DNA from: Cycloclasticus sp. | GTDB taxonomy: Bacteria > Pseudomonadota > Gammaproteobacteria > Methylococcales > Cycloclasticaceae | DNA: 8,685 bases | Direction of reading: 5' to 3' | Assembly (NCBI GenBank): GCA_018066825.1 | Contig: JAGPVU010000063.1 | Location: 1-8,685, forward strand | Shown: piece after piece, positions 7,071 to 8,685 of the stretch | How positions within the stretch are numbered: the first letter of the stretch is position 1 | Layout of the letters: each line of letters starts with the position of its first letter | The notes under the pieces: model-generated | Databases searched by the model: none | Told to the model about the DNA's origin: nothing | The model's input: the letters and a program-made list of their open reading frames with translations, nothing else | Position numbers and translations under genes: made by a program

Positions 7071-7622
7071 ATGCGTTTAAACCATAAGTCAACACATGAC
7101 ATTATTTTGGATCGTGACGGCGTCATTAATCTTGATAGCGACCAATATGTAAAAAACGCCGAACAATGGATCCCTATTACTGGCAGCATTGATGCTATCG
7201 TCAAACTGCACCAAGCCGGTTACCGTGTTTTTGTGGCGACCAATCAATCGGGGATAGGCCGTGGGTTATTTACGCTCGACGACCTACAGGCCATGCACTC
7301 TAAAATGATGGCTTTAGTTGCCCAAGCAGGCGGTAAAATAACCGATATCGCTTTTTGCCCCCACAGCCCTGAAGATGACTGCGCTTGTCGCAAACCCAAG
7401 CCAGGGCTTTTAACCGACTTAGCCCAGCGGAACAACATCGCCTTACCCAGCGCCATTGTAATTGGTGATAGCTTAAGAGACCTGCAAGCAGCAGTCGCAG
7501 TTAACGCCCAAGCCATGCTTGTGCTAACCGGTAAGGGACAAACAACCAAACACCAAAACCCTACGCTTTCTCACCCCACCTTCGAGACTTTAAATGATGC
7601 CGTCACCTTCATCCTCAGTTAA
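7071..7622 (+). CDS. gmhB: D-glycero-D-manno-heptose 1,7-bisphosphate 7-phosphatase
   Basis: Cytoplasmic HAD-superfamily phosphatase that removes the 7-phosphate from heptose bisphosphate on the route to ADP-heptose for the LPS inner core. In 183 residues it shows HAD motif I as LDRDGVIN (nucleophile D14, acid/base D16), motif II as TNQSGIGRG (from T57), the zinc site C96-x-H98 with C104-x-C106, CRKPKPG (106-112), and motif IV IGDSLRD (D133, D137). The zinc loop between H98 and C104 is shorter than in E. coli GmhB but within the family range. The related HisB phosphatase domain is the main alternative; length and context favour GmhB. The ATG at 7071 lies 7 bases after the glyS stop with only a weak Shine-Dalgarno, so translational coupling is likely. 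The 3' end overlaps plsC. Confidence 0.93.
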   Translation: MRLNHKSTHDIILDRDGVINLDSDQYVKNAEQWIPITGSIDAIVKLHQAGYRVFVATNQSGIGRGLFTLDDLQAMHSKMMALVAQAGGKITDIAFCPHSPEDDCACRKPKPGLLTDLAQRNNIALPSAIVIGDSLRDLQAAVAVNAQAMLVLTGKGQTTKHQNPTLSHPTFETLNDAVTFILS

Positions 7623-8334
7623 CCAAGTGACCCTTGCTTTAAGGTCTTTTGTTTTCTTTGTTTTTCAGGTCGTTACGTTGTTTATCTTTGCGCCCTTAGT
7701 CCTTCTCTTTTTTGCTTTTCCGTATCGAACCCGCTATGCGATTAGTAGTACCTGGGCTAAACTTGTTATTAAGGGGCTTAAAGTCATTTGCCAACTTGAT
7801 TATCAGGTCACCGGTGCCGAACACATTCAGGGTAATGGTATTATTTTTTGTAAACACCAATCCGCCTGGGAAACGTTTGCTCTACAGGCGATTTTTCCAC
7901 AACAATGTTGGGTTATGAAGCGTGAGCTTTTATGGATTCCTTTATTTGGTTGGGCACTTGCTCTAACCCAACCGATAGCCATAGACCGTTCTAAAAAAAC
8001 CCGTTCTTTTAAACAAATTATTGAGCAAGGCGATGAACGTTTAAAAACGGGGCGCTGGGTGGTCATTTTCCCCGAAGGGACCCGCACGGCACCGGGCGAA
8101 AAACGCAAATATATGATTGGCGGGGCCTTGTTAGCTGAAAAAACTGGCTACCCTATCATTCCTGTCGCACATAATGCGGGAGAATACTGGCCCAAAAAAG
8201 CGTTTATAAAATACCCGGGCACTATTCAAGTCAGAATTGGGCCTATGATTACTAGTAAAGGGGTTTCAGCAAGAGAACTAAACCATACCGCTGAAACTTG
8301 GATTGAGGCACAAATGGACCAAATCAGCAATTAA
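7594..8334 (+). CDS. plsC: PlsC-family 1-acylglycerol-3-phosphate acyltransferase
   Basis: Predicted inner-membrane acyltransferase adding the second acyl chain to lysophosphatidic acid to give phosphatidic acid. The 246 residues begin with a hydrophobic segment (about 17-43), then show motif I as KHQSAWETF with H88 and E93 (H-x4-E rather than the textbook H-x4-D), a motif II/III-like region GWALALTQPIAIDRSK (119-134), the substrate-binding FPEGTR (159-164) and a motif IV-like PIIPVAHN (187-194). The start is ATG 7594 or the adjacent ATG 7597, both inside gmhB (29- or 26-base overlap); an in-frame GTG at 7627 is possible but would leave little N-terminus. It is the last gene of the operon. 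A close relative with another acyl acceptor, such as an ornithine-lipid enzyme, cannot be excluded. Confidence 0.9.
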   Translation: MMPSPSSSVNQVTLALRSFVFFVFQVVTLFIFAPLVLLFFAFPYRTRYAISSTWAKLVIKGLKVICQLDYQVTGAEHIQGNGIIFCKHQSAWETFALQAIFPQQCWVMKRELLWIPLFGWALALTQPIAIDRSKKTRSFKQIIEQGDERLKTGRWVVIFPEGTRTAPGEKRKYMIGGALLAEKTGYPIIPVAHNAGEYWPKKAFIKYPGTIQVRIGPMITSKGVSARELNHTAETWIEAQMDQISN

Positions 8335-8346
8335 TTCTATCGTATC

Positions 8347-8415
8347 TTAATTGATGTGCTCGATATCAAACGTAAGTTTTCCTAGCGTTTTTGGGATTGA
8401 CATATTCACAGTCAC
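8347..8415 (-). CDS. Doubtful short ORF, 22 codons, unknown
   Basis: On the minus strand a GTG at 8415 opens a 22-codon frame ending in TAA at 8347-8349; the product ends KLTFDIEHIN. A purine-rich AAGGGAGGGG (8428 to 8419) lies just upstream, with GGAGG 5 bases from the GTG. The same frame stays open upstream to beyond 8454, where another GTG would give 35 residues with a basic N-terminal part (RYFKRLRRE). I recognise no homolog. It could be a small protein, the remnant of a larger gene, or chance; only the Shine-Dalgarno argues for it. Confidence 0.2.
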   Translation of the reverse strand: MTVNMSIPKTLGKLTFDIEHIN

Positions 8416-8452
8416 ACACCCCTCCCTTCTTAACCGTTTAAAATAACGACTC

Positions 8453-8473
8453 ACCTGTTTTTTTAAAACAGGT
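8453..8473 (+). terminator. Possible weak terminator after plsC
   Basis: ACCTGTTTT and AAAACAGGT form a 9-base inverted repeat with a 3-base loop. On the plus strand it is followed by TTTATC, a poor T-tract, and it lies about 120 bases after the plsC stop. The stem is AT-rich. It may end the glyQ operon or be an operator-like palindrome. Confidence 0.35.
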
Positions 8474-8525
8474 TTATCAAAATTTTAATACAATTAAGTA
8501 AATATTGGGGCCCGCCAGAAGTTAT

Positions 8526-8542
8526 ATAAGAAGCCTTCTTAT
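8526..8542. repeat. Perfect 17-base palindrome
   Basis: ATAAGAAG and CTTCTTAT are exact reverse complements around a single central C. With so short a centre it looks more like a protein-binding palindrome than a stable hairpin. No T-tract follows. Function unknown. Confidence 0.5.
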
Positions 8543-8646
8543 GCAAGACAACCCACTTGCGTGTCTCGATAGTTTTTATGGCTTATATTAGGCCTTATGG
8601 CTTTTGAAGGTTTTTTTACGATTTATCTTGGTAAGATTTTTTTCAA

Positions 8647-8680
8647 AAAAGACGGAAAAAGCAGGCCTTTTCCGTCTTTT
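8647..8680. terminator. Strong bidirectional rho-independent terminator
   Basis: GACGGAAAA (8651-8659) pairs with TTTTCCGTC (8668-8676) around an 8-base loop, and flanking A and T runs extend the stem to 13 pairs. On the plus strand it ends TTTTATATT; on the minus strand it is followed by six Ts, a better tract. It could stop plus-strand transcripts from plsC or from a small RNA. It more likely also ends a convergent minus-strand gene beyond the right edge. Confidence 0.8.
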
Positions 8681-8685
8681 ATATT

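Larger units (their letters stand above)
8335..8685. other. Non-coding, repeat-rich region downstream of plsC
   Basis: About 350 AT-rich bases with no convincing gene. In order they hold a doubtful minus-strand short ORF (8347-8415), an AT-rich inverted repeat (8453-8473), a GGGGCCC patch (8507-8513), a perfect 17-base palindrome (8526-8542), two mutually exclusive small stems (GCAAG 8543-8547 with CTTGC 8556-8560, or AGACA 8546-8550 with TGTCT 8562-8566), a 9-base direct repeat TTATGGCTT (8576-8584 and 8595-8603), a weak stem ATCTT/AAGAT before seven Ts (8625-8643), and the strong terminator at 8647-8680. A small RNA between about 8500 and 8680 is possible but unproven. No tRNA fold was recognised. 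Confidence 0.7.

Noticed and set aside
8541..8591. Plus-strand 16-codon frame MQDNPLACLDSFYGLY
   Set aside because: No Shine-Dalgarno, the start sits inside the 17-base palindrome, and frames this short are common by chance.
8611..8643. T7 tracts after CCTT/AAGG and ATCTT/AAGAT as independent terminators
   Set aside because: The stems are only 4-5 pairs and AT-rich, too weak to call alone.
8597..8685. Plus-strand frame from ATG 8597 (MAFEGFFTIY...) open to the right edge
   Set aside because: It is AT-rich, runs straight through the strong terminator stem, has only a weak AGG upstream, and resembles no family I know. A chance frame is more likely.

Overview
The window looks like an ordinary chromosomal stretch from a gammaproteobacterium of moderate GC content (mid-40s by eye). 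The evidence is a GlnA of the adenylylated type with an NtrC/sigma-54 control region, an alpha2beta2-type glycyl-tRNA synthetase (glyQ, glyS), and the order glyQ-glyS-gmhB-plsC, which I recall from Pseudomonas and related marine lineages near the replication origin. A Cellvibrionales- or Pseudomonadales-like host is a guess. I see no insertion sequence, phage gene, CRISPR array, tRNA or rRNA.

Left part, minus strand (3931 down to 1). A three-gene operon starts at a good sigma-70 promoter at 3960-3989. It encodes a PP-loop ATPase resembling tRNA thiouridylases (346 aa), a TusA-like sulfur carrier joined to it by an ATGA overlap, and a cation diffusion facilitator (CDF) transporter joined by an 8-base overlap. 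Next comes glnA, which runs off the left edge lacking about 15 C-terminal residues. The 169 bases before glnA hold a sigma-54 type -24/-12 element and two 17-base NtrC-like sites centred 30 bp apart, at about -86 and -116. The upstream site ends 2 bases from the transporter stop codon.

Right part, plus strand (4036 to 8334). A divergent operon carries glyQ (GTG start, no clear Shine-Dalgarno), glyS (strong Shine-Dalgarno, directly abutting glyQ), gmhB (heptose bisphosphate phosphatase, LPS core pathway) and plsC (phospholipid acyltransferase, overlapping gmhB by 29 bases). It links translation with envelope building.

Right end (8335-8685). About 350 bases without a convincing gene contain several inverted repeats, one weak minus-strand short ORF, and a strong terminator at 8647-8680 with T-tracts on both sides. 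This suggests a convergent gene just beyond the edge.

The part most worth pursuing is the thiouridylase-like / TusA-like / CDF operon. Its first protein has the PP-loop and cysteine layout of the MnmA group but a different C-terminal half, and it sits with its own likely sulfur donor. That suggests a dedicated RNA thiolation route whose substrate I cannot name.
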